The notes under the pieces: model-generated | What the model saw: only the letters and a program-made list of their open reading frames with translations | Told to the model about the DNA's origin: nothing | Databases searched by the model: none | Assembly: GCA_001897745.1 (NCBI GenBank) | Contig: MKUH01000040.1 | Coordinates: 1 to 50,565, forward strand | Source of the DNA: Candidatus Accumulibacter sp. 66-26 | GTDB taxonomy: Bacteria > Pseudomonadota > Gammaproteobacteria > Burkholderiales > Rhodocyclaceae | Reading direction: 5' to 3' | DNA length: 50,565 nt | Program-made: the position numbers and the translations under genes | Shown: positions 1-8,385 of the stretch, one piece after another | Numbering within the stretch: the first letter of the stretch is position 1 | Layout: every line of letters begins with the position of its first letter

Positions 1-1
1 C

Positions 2-163
2 GCCCAGGAAAACACCGAAGCCGCCCGCAGCCGCATCATGGACACCGACTACGCCGGCGAAACCGCCAAGCTGGCCCGCTCCCAGATCCTCCAGCAGGCT
101 GGCACCGCGATGCTCGCACAGGCCAACGCCCTGCCGCAGAACGTCCTTTCGCTCCTCAGATAA
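2..163 (+). CDS. fliC: Flagellin, C-terminal fragment (partial at left edge)
   Basis: Structural subunit of the flagellar filament. Only the last 53 codons are present because the gene enters from the left edge. The visible part has the typical flagellin C-terminal D0 helix, with [20 protein letters not shown] followed by a segment rich in Gln, Ala and Leu and ending in LSLLR. This helix packs into the filament core and binds the FliS chaperone in characterised flagellins. A strong terminator follows the stop within 20 bases, and flaG, fliD and fliS lie downstream, the usual filament-assembly neighbourhood. Family assignment is secure. The number of flagellin copies and the N-terminus cannot be seen. 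Confidence 0.93.
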   Translation, partial: AQENTEAARSRIMDTDYAGETAKLARSQILQQAGTAMLAQANALPQNVLSLLR

Positions 164-182
164 AACCCAGACGCAACGCCTG

Positions 183-219
183 AAAAGGGCATGGCAGCAA
201 TCGCTGCCATGCCCTTTTT
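183..219 (+). terminator. Rho-independent terminator after fliC
   Basis: A perfect 16-bp inverted repeat (183-198 and 203-218) with a 4-base loop, AATC, whose downstream arm ends in a run of five T. It lies 19 bases after the flagellin stop. It should separate the highly expressed flagellin transcript from the flaG operon. Confidence 0.93.
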
Positions 220-273
220 GCCGTTATGATCCTATATTCATAATATATGCCACGCAGAAACCCGGCGCGCGCC

Positions 274-300
274 TAAAGTTCACGGCTGAGCTTCCGTAAT
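274..300 (+). promoter_or_regulatory. Candidate sigma-28 (FliA) promoter of flaG-fliD-fliS-fliT
   Basis: TAAAGTTC (274-281), an 11-base spacer and TCCGTAAT (293-300) fit the FliA consensus TAAAGTTT-N11-GCCGATAA well at -35 and moderately at -10. The element lies about 55 bases before the flaG ATG and after the fliC terminator, so the late filament-cap genes would have their own class-3 promoter. The rest of 164-354 holds only the terminator and an AT-rich stretch around 225-250. Confidence 0.6.
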
Positions 301-354
301 AGGACGTAACGAACCCGAGGCGCCATGACGGCGCGCTTCGCGAAGGAGAGAATC

Positions 355-744
355 ATGGAAATCAGAAGTGCAGGAGGCAACCTCCCCACCTCGCCGGTGC
401 CGCAACAAAGCCAGCCTCAGGACAAGCTCGCCCGGACGATCTCGATGCTGCCGGAGCAGACCGCGACCTCGCCCGCCTCCCAGATGCAAGGCACACCGGC
501 AGCCGGCGGCGCACAACCGTCGCGCAACGAAGTCGAGGAGTCGGTCGCCACTCTGAATCAGTTCATCAAGTCGCTTAACAACCCGATGCTCTTTTCCATC
601 GACGACGACACCGGAAAAACCGTCGTCAAGATCGTCGACTCCACGACGCAGGAAGTGATCAAGCAGATACCTTCCGAAGAAATTCTCTCGATTGCGAAGG
701 CGCTGGACAAACTAAAAGGTTTGTTTATCGAGCAAAAAGCGTAA
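355..744 (+). CDS. flaG: Flagellar protein FlaG
   Basis: A small protein of the FlaG family, encoded next to fliD in polar flagellates and linked to filament length and stability. The first ~60 residues are low-complexity, rich in Ser, Pro and Gln. The last ~70 form the conserved domain: a helix VEESVATLNQFIKSLN, then LMFSIDDDTGKTVVKIVD-like strands and the conserved IKQIPSEEILSIAKALDKLKG. The ATG at 355 is chosen because AAGGAGAG sits 6-13 bases upstream; an in-frame ATG at 325 lacks such a site. The encoded length is 129 residues. The gene is followed after 31 bases by fliD. Confidence 0.88.
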   Translation: MEIRSAGGNLPTSPVPQQSQPQDKLARTISMLPEQTATSPASQMQGTPAAGGAQPSRNEVEESVATLNQFIKSLNNPMLFSIDDDTGKTVVKIVDSTTQEVIKQIPSEEILSIAKALDKLKGLFIEQKA

Positions 745-775
745 ACTTCGCCCATTGTTTTTTTGAGGAGGCATC

Positions 776-2176
776 ATGGCCACCATCACATCGCTAGGCT
801 CGGGTTCCGGCCTACCCTTGGAAAGCTTGGTCACCAGCCTGATGGCTGTGGAAAGGCGCCCGCTGACCAGCATCAAGAACCAGAGCTCCGCAGCAACGGC
901 GAAGATTTCCGCGTTTGGCGCCCTGAGCAGTAAGCTCGCGGCCCTGCAAACCGCCGCGAAAGGGTTGATGCCCTCCGCCACACAAACCGCGCTCGACAAA
1001 TTCGCCAGCTACACCGGTACCGTCAAGGATACCGCCATCGCCTCGGCGAGCGTCAGTACGGGAGCCGTCGCCGGCAACTATGCACTGAAGGTCTCGCAAC
1101 TGGCCGGCGGCCAGAATTTGCTCTCCAACGCATTCGTCGGCGGCGCCAGCGCGCCCGTCTCCGGCACCAGCCTGACCATCGATTTCGGCTCGATGACCGG
1201 CGCGGGAAACACATTCGCCGCCGACGGCACCCGCAGCAAGACCATTCAGATCGACAGCGACAACCAGACGCTCGCCGGCGTACGCAACGCGATCAACGGC
1301 GCCAACCTCGGCATCACGGCGACGATCATCAACGGCGCCAACGGCGCCCAGCTGAGCCTGACGGGCAGCGACGGCAGCGATCAGGTGTTCAAGCTCTCCG
1401 GCATCTCGGAACTGGAATTCAACCCGGACGCGCCGACCGGCAACTACACGCAGAAGACAACGGCGCAGGACGCGATGTTCTCATTGAACGGCGTCGCCAT
1501 CACCAGCAAGTCGAACACGGTCAGCGGCGCGCTCGATGGCGTCGTGCTGAACCTCACGGGAACGACCACCGGCGACGGAACCACGCTCAACGTTACGCGC
1601 AACAACCTGGACGGCGCCAAGAAGGCGCTCGAGGGCTTCATTACCGCCTACAACGACGCCATGGGCACGATGAACACGCAAGGCGCCTACGACCCCACGA
1701 CCAAGGTCGCCGGCTCCCTGCAGGGCAATCGCGTGTTGCGCGAAGCGCAAACCAACATGCGCGCCCTGCTGTTCAACACAACTGCGGGCGGCACTTCCGA
1801 TTACCAGCGCTTCTCGGACATCGGCGTCAAGGTCGGCACCGATGGGAACCTGAGCCTCGACTCGGCGAAATTCACCGCCGCGATGGCCGCCGACCCCAAC
1901 GCCGTCGCCAACCTCGTCAACAAGGTCGGCTCGGCCTACAACGACAGCATCGAGCGTATCACCGGCACCTCCGGCAGCATCAGCGCCGCGACGACGGGCC
2001 TGCAAAGCACCATCAAGAGCCTCGGCGACCGCCAGAGCGCGCTGGAATTGCGCCTGACGACCGTCGAAGCCCGCTATCGCTCGCAATTCTCGGCGCTCGA
2101 CACCATGATGTCGAAAATGAACTCGACCAGCAGCTACCTTGCGACACAGCTGGCGAATCTGGCCAAAACTTCTTAG
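776..2176 (+). CDS. fliD: Flagellar filament cap protein FliD (HAP2)
   Basis: FliD is exported to the filament tip, where the cap oligomer promotes flagellin polymerisation. The 466-residue product has the family N-terminus (GSGLPLESLVTSLMAVERRP) and an Ala/Ser/Thr-rich middle with alternating strands. The C-terminal coiled-coil region (from about residue 395) ends ALDTMMSKMNSTSSYLATQL, the usual D0 helix. GAGGAGG at 765-771 supports the ATG at 776. Its length matches the family. It is followed 15 bases later by fliS and probably co-transcribed with flaG. Confidence 0.96.
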   Translation: MATITSLGSGSGLPLESLVTSLMAVERRPLTSIKNQSSAATAKISAFGALSSKLAALQTAAKGLMPSATQTALDKFASYTGTVKDTAIASASVSTGAVAGNYALKVSQLAGGQNLLSNAFVGGASAPVSGTSLTIDFGSMTGAGNTFAADGTRSKTIQIDSDNQTLAGVRNAINGANLGITATIINGANGAQLSLTGSDGSDQVFKLSGISELEFNPDAPTGNYTQKTTAQDAMFSLNGVAITSKSNTVSGALDGVVLNLTGTTTGDGTTLNVTRNNLDGAKKALEGFITAYNDAMGTMNTQGAYDPTTKVAGSLQGNRVLREAQTNMRALLFNTTAGGTSDYQRFSDIGVKVGTDGNLSLDSAKFTAAMAADPNAVANLVNKVGSAYNDSIERITGTSGSISAATTGLQSTIKSLGDRQSALELRLTTVEARYRSQFSALDTMMSKMNSTSSYLATQLANLAKTS

Positions 2177-2191
2177 TAGGCAAGGAACACG

Positions 2192-2590
2192 ATGTTCGGC
2201 TCTTCCCACAACCCCGCCAATGCTTACGCACAACTGGGCGTCGAATCGGCGGTACGGTCTGCGGATGCGCACCGGCTGATCCTGCTGCTTTTTGAAGGCG
2301 CCCAGAACGCCCTGCTGCTGGCCCGCCTTCAGGGCGAACAAGGCAACGTCAGCGCCCGCGGCAGCGCGATCTCGAAGGCTATCGACATCATCGCGAACGG
2401 GCTCAAGGTCAGCTTGGACCTCAAGCAGGGCGGCGAACTGGCGGAACGGCTGGCGGCCCTCTACGACTACATGGTCTCCCGCCTGCTGTGGGCCAGTCTG
2501 AAGAACGATCTGCCGGTCCTCGACGAAATCAGCGGTCTGCTCGAAGAAATCCACGGAGCATGGCGCGAAATCGAACCGGGGAAGCAATAG
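2192..2590 (+). CDS. fliS: Flagellin export chaperone FliS
   Basis: FliS is a small all-helical cytoplasmic chaperone. It wraps the flagellin C-terminus, prevents early polymerisation and targets flagellin to FlhA. The 132-residue product has the hallmark start NAYAQLGVESAV, then ADAHRLILLLFEGA and a later LAALYDYMVSRLLWASL helix, all standard for the family. AAGGAA lies just upstream of the ATG. Its stop codon abuts the start of the next gene, indicating tight co-translation with the FliT-like protein. Confidence 0.95.
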   Translation: MFGSSHNPANAYAQLGVESAVRSADAHRLILLLFEGAQNALLLARLQGEQGNVSARGSAISKAIDIIANGLKVSLDLKQGGELAERLAALYDYMVSRLLWASLKNDLPVLDEISGLLEEIHGAWREIEPGKQ

Positions 2591-2875
2591 ATGCTCGCCC
2601 GCGACAAGCAAGCGCCGAGCGCCTCCAACTACGCTGACCTGGAAGCGCTCACCGCCGAAATCCTCAAGCTCGCCGAAGGCGGACGCTGGGAAGACGCGGC
2701 CGTCGTCGCCGAACAGCTTGAAACCAAGCTGCACACCGCGGCGAAACCGGCCGACCGTTCGGCGATCGAAGCGGCCCTCCGCAACATCCAGGAAATCTCC
2801 GAGCGGGCGATTCCGCTGCACCAGGATCTGGCCAACCTGCTCAAAGCCTTCGGCCCGCCGCTGCCGAAAGATTAA
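2591..2875 (+). CDS. fliT: FliT-like flagellar chaperone
   Basis: A short (94 residue), mostly helical protein directly downstream of fliS; its ATG follows the fliS stop with no gap and GGGGAAG lies in the end of fliS. Position and size match FliT, the export chaperone for the FliD cap protein. The sequence itself is poorly conserved: two predicted helices, one around YADLEALTAEILKLAEGGRW and one around IEAALRNIQEISERAIPLHQ. FliT proteins diverge strongly, so the call rests mainly on context, size and helical character. Confidence 0.72.
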   Translation: MLARDKQAPSASNYADLEALTAEILKLAEGGRWEDAAVVAEQLETKLHTAAKPADRSAIEAALRNIQEISERAIPLHQDLANLLKAFGPPLPKD

Positions 2876-2878
2876 GCC

Positions 2879-4072
2879 ATGATCCCCGGCGACGTCGTCA
2901 GCCGCCAGCAGCCTTCGAGCATCGCGGATGCCACGCTGCGCCCGGCCGCCCCGACGCGGGAAATTTCCGACAAGCTTTCCGACCTTGTCCCCGGGCAGCG
3001 CGTCATGGCCGAAATACAGGCCCTGCTCCCCAACGGCACCTACCGGGCCATGGTCGCGCAGCGCAATGTCACCCTGGCCCTGCCGTTTTCCGCCAAGGCC
3101 GGCGACTCGCTCGAACTCGAGGTCGTCGACACGGACGGCAAGCTGACCCTTGCCGTCCTCTCCCGCCCGCAGGGCGAAGCCGCGAAGGCCGGCGGCGAAG
3201 GCGTTTCCGCCACCTTCAGCCGGACCGGCCAGTTGATCGGCGACCTGCTCAACGCCCCCCGCGATAAAAAGGGCGGCCCCGTCGGCCTCTTGCTCAACGG
3301 CAACCAGCCGATCGCCAGCGCTCCGCCCGCCACGGCGCAGGACATCCTCCCCCTGCTCAAGCAGGCCATCGCCCAGAGCGGTATGTTCTACGAATCGCAC
3401 CAGGCGGAATGGGTCGAAGGGCGTTTCGAAAAAGCCGCCCTGCTCCAGGAGCCGCAGGGCAAGCTCTCGCCCCAGGCGCTGGCGCAAACCCAAACCCCCG
3501 CAACGGCGGCGAATGCGCAGAACGCCGAGCAAAACGCGGCCGCCGCAGCCGCGCGCCAGCCCGGCGTTCTTGCGCAGAATGCCGCCGGCGAAACGGACGG
3601 AAAAGCCCCCGCCCCGCCCGCACCCGCCAACCCGTCGAACACGCAGCTCGTCTCGCCGGGCACCCTGCACGTCGTCCAGCAGCAGCTCGAAGCGCTGGCG
3701 ACGCAGCAGTTCGCCTGGCAGGGACAGGTATGGCCGGGACAGGACATGCGCTGGGAGATCGAAGAAGACGGCAAGCGGCAAAACGACAAGGGCGAACCGA
3801 CGCCCGGCTGGCAAACCCGGCTGCACCTGACGCTGCCGCAGCTTGGCGCGGTGGAGGCCAGAATCCGCGTCGACGGCCAGCAGATACATCTCGACCTGAG
3901 CAGCGCGCAGGATGAAACGCAGCAGCTGATGCGCAACGCGATGCTCGACCTGCGCCAGCAGCTCGACGGCGCCGGACTGGCTCTGGCAACCGTAGGCATC
4001 GGCGCGCTCGTCGCCAAGGCCGACGCGCCGGCGGAAGAAGCGGCGGCAGGCGATGGCAACGAAAACGCCTGA
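2879..4072 (+). CDS. FliK-like flagellar hook-length control domain protein (second FliK paralogue)
   Basis: A 397-residue protein with three parts. Residues ~1-110 look like a folded N-terminal domain (QRVMAEIQALLPNGTYRAMV, LPFSAKAGDSLELEV). Residues ~195-260 are an Ala/Gln/Pro-rich linker. The C-terminus has the FliK hook-control fold: TRLHLTLPQLGAVEARIRVD, a GQQIHLDLSS strand and a helix MRNAMLDLRQQLDGAGL. It differs from the fliK gene at 13824-14861, which lies in the normal fliJ-fliL position. It overlaps by 20 bases a gene for a free FlhB-C-terminal-like domain, resembling the Bacillus ylqG-ylqH arrangement. Whether it measures hook length or has another export role is unknown. Confidence 0.75.
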   Translation: MIPGDVVSRQQPSSIADATLRPAAPTREISDKLSDLVPGQRVMAEIQALLPNGTYRAMVAQRNVTLALPFSAKAGDSLELEVVDTDGKLTLAVLSRPQGEAAKAGGEGVSATFSRTGQLIGDLLNAPRDKKGGPVGLLLNGNQPIASAPPATAQDILPLLKQAIAQSGMFYESHQAEWVEGRFEKAALLQEPQGKLSPQALAQTQTPATAANAQNAEQNAAAAAARQPGVLAQNAAGETDGKAPAPPAPANPSNTQLVSPGTLHVVQQQLEALATQQFAWQGQVWPGQDMRWEIEEDGKRQNDKGEPTPGWQTRLHLTLPQLGAVEARIRVDGQQIHLDLSSAQDETQQLMRNAMLDLRQQLDGAGLALATVGIGALVAKADAPAEEAAAGDGNENA

Positions 4073-4388
4073 AGCGATGAAGACGGCGGTCGCGCTCGCC
4101 TATCGCGAGACGGACGCCGCGCCGCGCGTCGTCGCCAAGGGACGCGGCCTGATGGCCGAGGAAATCATCGCGCGCGCGCGCGAACACGGCGTCTATGTCC
4201 ACGAATCACCCGAGATGGTCTCCCTGCTGATGCAGATCGATCTCGACCAGCGCATTCCGCCGCAACTCTACGTCGCGATCGCCGAACTTCTCGCCTGGCT
4301 CTACCGCCTCGAAAGCGGCGACAAGAGCGCCCCGCCGCCCGCCTTCTCCGCCCCGCCGGAAGACGTCGCCCCCTCTAGCCGGCGCTAG
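4053..4388 (+). CDS. Stand-alone FlhB C-terminal-like protein (FhlB/YlqH type)
   Basis: The 111-residue product aligns to the part of FlhB that follows its NPTH self-cleavage site. Its AVALAYRETDAAPRVVAKG corresponds to AVALAYKSGMSAPRAVAKG in the full-length FlhB encoded at 38936-40075, and LDQRIPPQLYVAIAELLAW corresponds to LDQEIPSALYAAVAEVLAY. It has no membrane segments and starts just after where NPTH would be, so it mimics the cleaved cytoplasmic fragment of FlhB. Its start lies inside the preceding FliK-like gene (20-base overlap), implying coupled translation. Such proteins can partly replace the FlhB C-terminal fragment in enterics; the role here is inferred. The tail after residue ~90 is Pro/Ser-rich. 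Confidence 0.85.
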   Translation: MATKTPEAMKTAVALAYRETDAAPRVVAKGRGLMAEEIIARAREHGVYVHESPEMVSLLMQIDLDQRIPPQLYVAIAELLAWLYRLESGDKSAPPPAFSAPPEDVAPSSRR

Positions 4389-4454
4389 ACGGCGCATATC
4401 GCCGGACCGGGATTTGAATTAGACTCCCGCCTGCAGCCAACATCAGGACAAGAA

Positions 4455-5258
4455 ATGGCAGAGACGGAAGTTCAGGACGCCCCCGAATCCCATCCCCCGC
4501 ACTTCGAACTCGAGCAATCGAGCGATTACAGCAAATACCTGCTGTACGCCAAGCCCGAGATTCTCTTCGTTCTCCGCTCGCTGATCCAGAAGGGGGCGAT
4601 GGTCACGGTCTACTTCGACCACGGCAACGCCTTTCTGCTTACCTCCCTGCTCGCGCTCTCCCCGGACGGAGACGAACTCGTCTTCGATCTCGGCAGCGAC
4701 CCCGAGATGAACAAGAAGGCGCTTCTGGCCGACAAACTGATCTTCACCACGACGATCGACAAGGTGAAGATCCAGTTCAGTCTCGGCAAGCCGAGCCAGA
4801 TCCAGTTCGAGGGCCGCCCCGCCTTCCGCGGCGCGACGCCCGCAACGCTGCTGCGTCTGCAGCGGCGCGAATACTTCCGCCTGTCGACCCCAATCGCGAC
4901 GCCGCTCAAGTGCGCGATCGCCATGAAGCGCGCCGACGACAGCGCCTTTTCTCTCGAAACGCCGCTGCTCGACATCAGCGGCGGCGGCGTCGGGCTGATG
5001 GTCCACGAGGAGCAGGCCGACCTCTTCGCGCTGGAAAGCGCCTTCACCGACTGCAAGATCGCGCTGCCCGACGAAGGGCTGTTGAACTGTTCGCTCCGCG
5101 TACGCAACACTTTCAGCGTGACCACCAAGAACGGCAGCCGCTATCTGCGTATCGGCTGCGAGTTCATCGACCTTCCCGGCCCCCGGCTGACGATGATCCA
5201 GCGCTACATCACGCGCGTCGAACGCGAACGCAAGGCTCGCCTGAGCGGGCTGGGCTGA
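4455..5258 (+). CDS. ycgR: YcgR-like flagellar brake protein with PilZ domain
   Basis: A cytoplasmic c-di-GMP effector. In characterised YcgR proteins, c-di-GMP binding to the PilZ domain slows the motor. The 267-residue product has an N-terminal YcgR domain (about residues 20-125). A C-terminal PilZ domain (about 130-250) follows, with both ligand motifs visible: RREYFR (RxxxR type) and DISGGGVG (D/NxSxxG type). The upstream 66-base gap (4389-4454) suggests its own transcription start, though I find no convincing promoter there. A terminator hairpin follows directly and the next gene, fliE, converges on it. Confidence 0.9.
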   Translation: MAETEVQDAPESHPPHFELEQSSDYSKYLLYAKPEILFVLRSLIQKGAMVTVYFDHGNAFLLTSLLALSPDGDELVFDLGSDPEMNKKALLADKLIFTTTIDKVKIQFSLGKPSQIQFEGRPAFRGATPATLLRLQRREYFRLSTPIATPLKCAIAMKRADDSAFSLETPLLDISGGGVGLMVHEEQADLFALESAFTDCKIALPDEGLLNCSLRVRNTFSVTTKNGSRYLRIGCEFIDLPGPRLTMIQRYITRVERERKARLSGLG

Positions 5259-5264
5259 AAAAGA

Positions 5265-5288
5265 AAACGGCGCCCGAGGGCGCCGTTT
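5265..5288 (-). terminator. Terminator between ycgR and fliE, strongest for fliE
   Basis: A perfect 10-bp stem (5265-5274 and 5279-5288) with loop CGAG. Read on the minus strand it is followed by TTTTCTTTTTC-type sequence, a classic intrinsic terminator for fliE. On the plus strand it can also end ycgR, but with a shorter T run. A second small hairpin, GCGGGA-CTCG-TCCCGC (5300-5315), lies between it and the fliE stop. Confidence 0.9.
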
Positions 5289-5330
5289 CGCATGTGGAAG
5301 CGGGACTCGTCCCGCCCGGCGAGCCGAACG

Positions 5331-5654
5331 TCAGACCTGCATGTTCATCACGTCGTGATAGGCGGTGACGAGCTTGTTCCGCACCTGGACCATTTCCTGG
5401 AACGAGACGCTGGCCTTCTGCAGGGCGATCATCACCTCGTGCAGGTTGGCCTCGCCGTCACCGGCGGCAAAACTTGCCGACATGCCGTCCGCCTTCTGCT
5501 GCGCCTGACTGACCTGGGCGATCGAGTTCTGCAGTACCTGCGCAAAATCGACACCGCCTGCAGCAGCCTCCTGCGCCTCGGCCGGACGACCGGCCGCCTG
5601 CGCTGCGCTGGTGCGCAGCACGCTCAACATCTGATCGATACCCTTGCTGTCCAT
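5331..5654 (-). CDS. fliE: Flagellar hook-basal body complex protein FliE
   Basis: FliE is the periplasmic adaptor between the MS-ring/export gate and the proximal rod, and an early export substrate. The 107-residue product has the family C-terminal half: FAAGDGEANLHEVMIALQKA, then VSFQEMVQVRNKLVTAYHDV and the terminal MNMQV. The ATG at 5654 is preceded by GGAGAAG; longer in-frame extensions run into the promoter and the end of fleR and are rejected. It is transcribed alone, towards ycgR, from a sigma-54 promoter just upstream, and so is detached from fliF. Confidence 0.95.
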   Translation of the reverse strand: MDSKGIDQMLSVLRTSAAQAAGRPAEAQEAAAGGVDFAQVLQNSIAQVSQAQQKADGMSASFAAGDGEANLHEVMIALQKASVSFQEMVQVRNKLVTAYHDVMNMQV

Positions 5655-5687
5655 CTGCTTCTCCAAACGCCTATCGCCAGACCTAAT

Positions 5688-5702
5688 GCAATAAGCGCGC
5701 CA
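5688..5702 (-). promoter_or_regulatory. Sigma-54 promoter of fliE
   Basis: On the minus strand TGGCGC-N5-TTGC matches the sigma-54 consensus TGGCAC-N5-TTGC with one mismatch, correct spacing and the invariant GG and GC. The predicted start lies about 22 bases before the fliE ATG, leaving room for its GGAGAAG site. FleR, encoded immediately upstream, is the expected activator. Confidence 0.85.
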
Positions 5703-5706
5703 AGAG

Positions 5707-7095
<1,389 letters not shown>

Positions 7096-7105
7096 GATCT
7101 TCCGT

Positions 7106-8302
7106 TTATTGTTGTACCGGCTGCGCCCCGGCCGGCAACAGCATGACGAACTCCGAACCCTTGCCGGGCGTCGAGCTGACTTCGATGGTGCCGCCGTGCG
7201 CACGCGCCACGCCGAGCGCGATGGCCAGCCCCAGACCGGTGCCCTGCCCGCGCGTCGTGAAGAAAGGCTCGAAAATCCGCGCCTGCGCTTCGGGTGAAAT
7301 CCCCGGCCCGGTGTCGCGCACGCTGAAACTCACCCGGTCGCCGGCCATCGTCGCGCCGAGCGCGACCGAAGCGCCCGCCTCGCACGCCTGCAGGGCGTTT
7401 TCCAGCAGATTGACGAGTGCGCCGCCGAGCGCCTTGCGGCTGCCCATGATTATAGAGTCCCCGGCGGCCAGAACGACGCTGAAGGCCACGCCTTTTTCGG
7501 CGCACAGCGGTTCGAGGATGTGCGCCGCCTCGCTCGCCAGTTGTGCGGCGACGATCGCTTCGCGCCCGATGCTTTCGCCGCGCGCGAAAAGCAGGACGTC
7601 CTGGATCAGCCGCTCGAGGCGCTTCAGCTGCGCCGTCGCCTTCTCGGCGAAACGGGCGCGCGCCGCGTCGGACAGTTCCGGCTGCGCGAGATTCGAGCTG
7701 TAAAGCAGCGCGGTGGCCAGCGGCGTGCGCAGCTGATGCGCCAGCGAGGCGGCCATCTCGCCCATCGCCGCCAGACGCTGGTTGCGTTCGAGATCGGCCT
7801 TCAGGCCGTGCGCCACCGTAATGTCGTGCAGCAGCAGGATGCGTCCGCCGGCCGAGTCGAGCGGACTTTCGGCGATCGACACGCGCTGCGCGCCGAGCTG
7901 CCATTCGTCCGGCGCATCGCTGGCCGCGAGCTTTGTCTGCGCCAGCGCGGGCCAGTCGCAGCCGATGATCGCTTCGCCGAGCATCGCGCGCGCCGCCGGG
8001 TTGGTTTCGCTGATGCGGGCGGCGCTGTCGAGCACGACGACGCCGGCCGGCAGCGCGTTGAGCAGCAGCGAAAGACGCTCGGAGAGCGCCTCCTTCTCCT
8101 GGTACTGGCGACGCAACTCGCCGTTGGCCACCGCAAGCTCGGCCGTCAGCGATTCGACGCGCGCCTGCAGCCCTTCGTAAGCCTGCGTGAGTTCGAGAGA
8201 AACCTGGTTGAAGACGTCGAAGGCGCGCTGCAGTTCCTGCGCTTTCAGATCGGGGGCCGGTATTTGCGCGGCGTCGCTCATTCGTTGGAGAATCCAGTCC
8301 AA
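7106..8302 (-). CDS. fleS: Flagellar sensor histidine kinase FleS/FlrB
   Basis: Cytoplasmic kinase partner of FleR; no membrane segment is visible, as is usual for the family. The 398-residue product has an N-terminal coiled coil (~10-80) and a PAS domain (~85-170, LLNALPAGVVVLDSAARISE). The dimerisation helix carries the phospho-accepting His in SLAHQLRTPLA. The ATPase domain has N-box NLLENALQA, DTGPGIS and GQGTGLGLAI. In other bacteria FleS senses completion of the export apparatus; the signal here is unknown. The start is uncertain: an internal ATG at 8281 (MSDAAQ) is equally plausible and neither has a strong ribosome-binding site. Confidence 0.93.
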   Translation of the reverse strand: MDWILQRMSDAAQIPAPDLKAQELQRAFDVFNQVSLELTQAYEGLQARVESLTAELAVANGELRRQYQEKEALSERLSLLLNALPAGVVVLDSAARISETNPAARAMLGEAIIGCDWPALAQTKLAASDAPDEWQLGAQRVSIAESPLDSAGGRILLLHDITVAHGLKADLERNQRLAAMGEMAASLAHQLRTPLATALLYSSNLAQPELSDAARARFAEKATAQLKRLERLIQDVLLFARGESIGREAIVAAQLASEAAHILEPLCAEKGVAFSVVLAAGDSIIMGSRKALGGALVNLLENALQACEAGASVALGATMAGDRVSFSVRDTGPGISPEAQARIFEPFFTTRGQGTGLGLAIALGVARAHGGTIEVSSTPGKGSEFVMLLPAGAQPVQQ

Positions 8303-8385
8303 TTAGCAGATACAATAGTAGAATAATTCTCAGCAGTTTTCGCTTTTTGCTTGATTAATCTCCGGGTTCACACTTAAGCGCAGGA
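8303..8385. promoter_or_regulatory. Divergent intergenic region between fleS and fliF
   Basis: This 83-base AT-rich gap must carry promoters in both directions. It has a perfect 11-base palindrome AGAAT-A-ATTCT (8320-8330) and a TACAAT box (8311-8316) that could serve as a -10 towards fliF. No TGGCAC-N5-TTGC sigma-54 element is visible on either strand, unlike the other middle-class operons here. The master regulator is not in the window; the palindrome is a candidate operator only. Confidence 0.35.

Noticed and set aside
1481-3889. An 802-codon open frame on the minus strand across fliD, fliS, fliT and the FliK-like gene
   Set aside because: It is antisense to four genes with clear family signatures; its composition (Arg, Gly, Val, Asp rich) is typical of shadow frames in high-G+C DNA and shows no domain.
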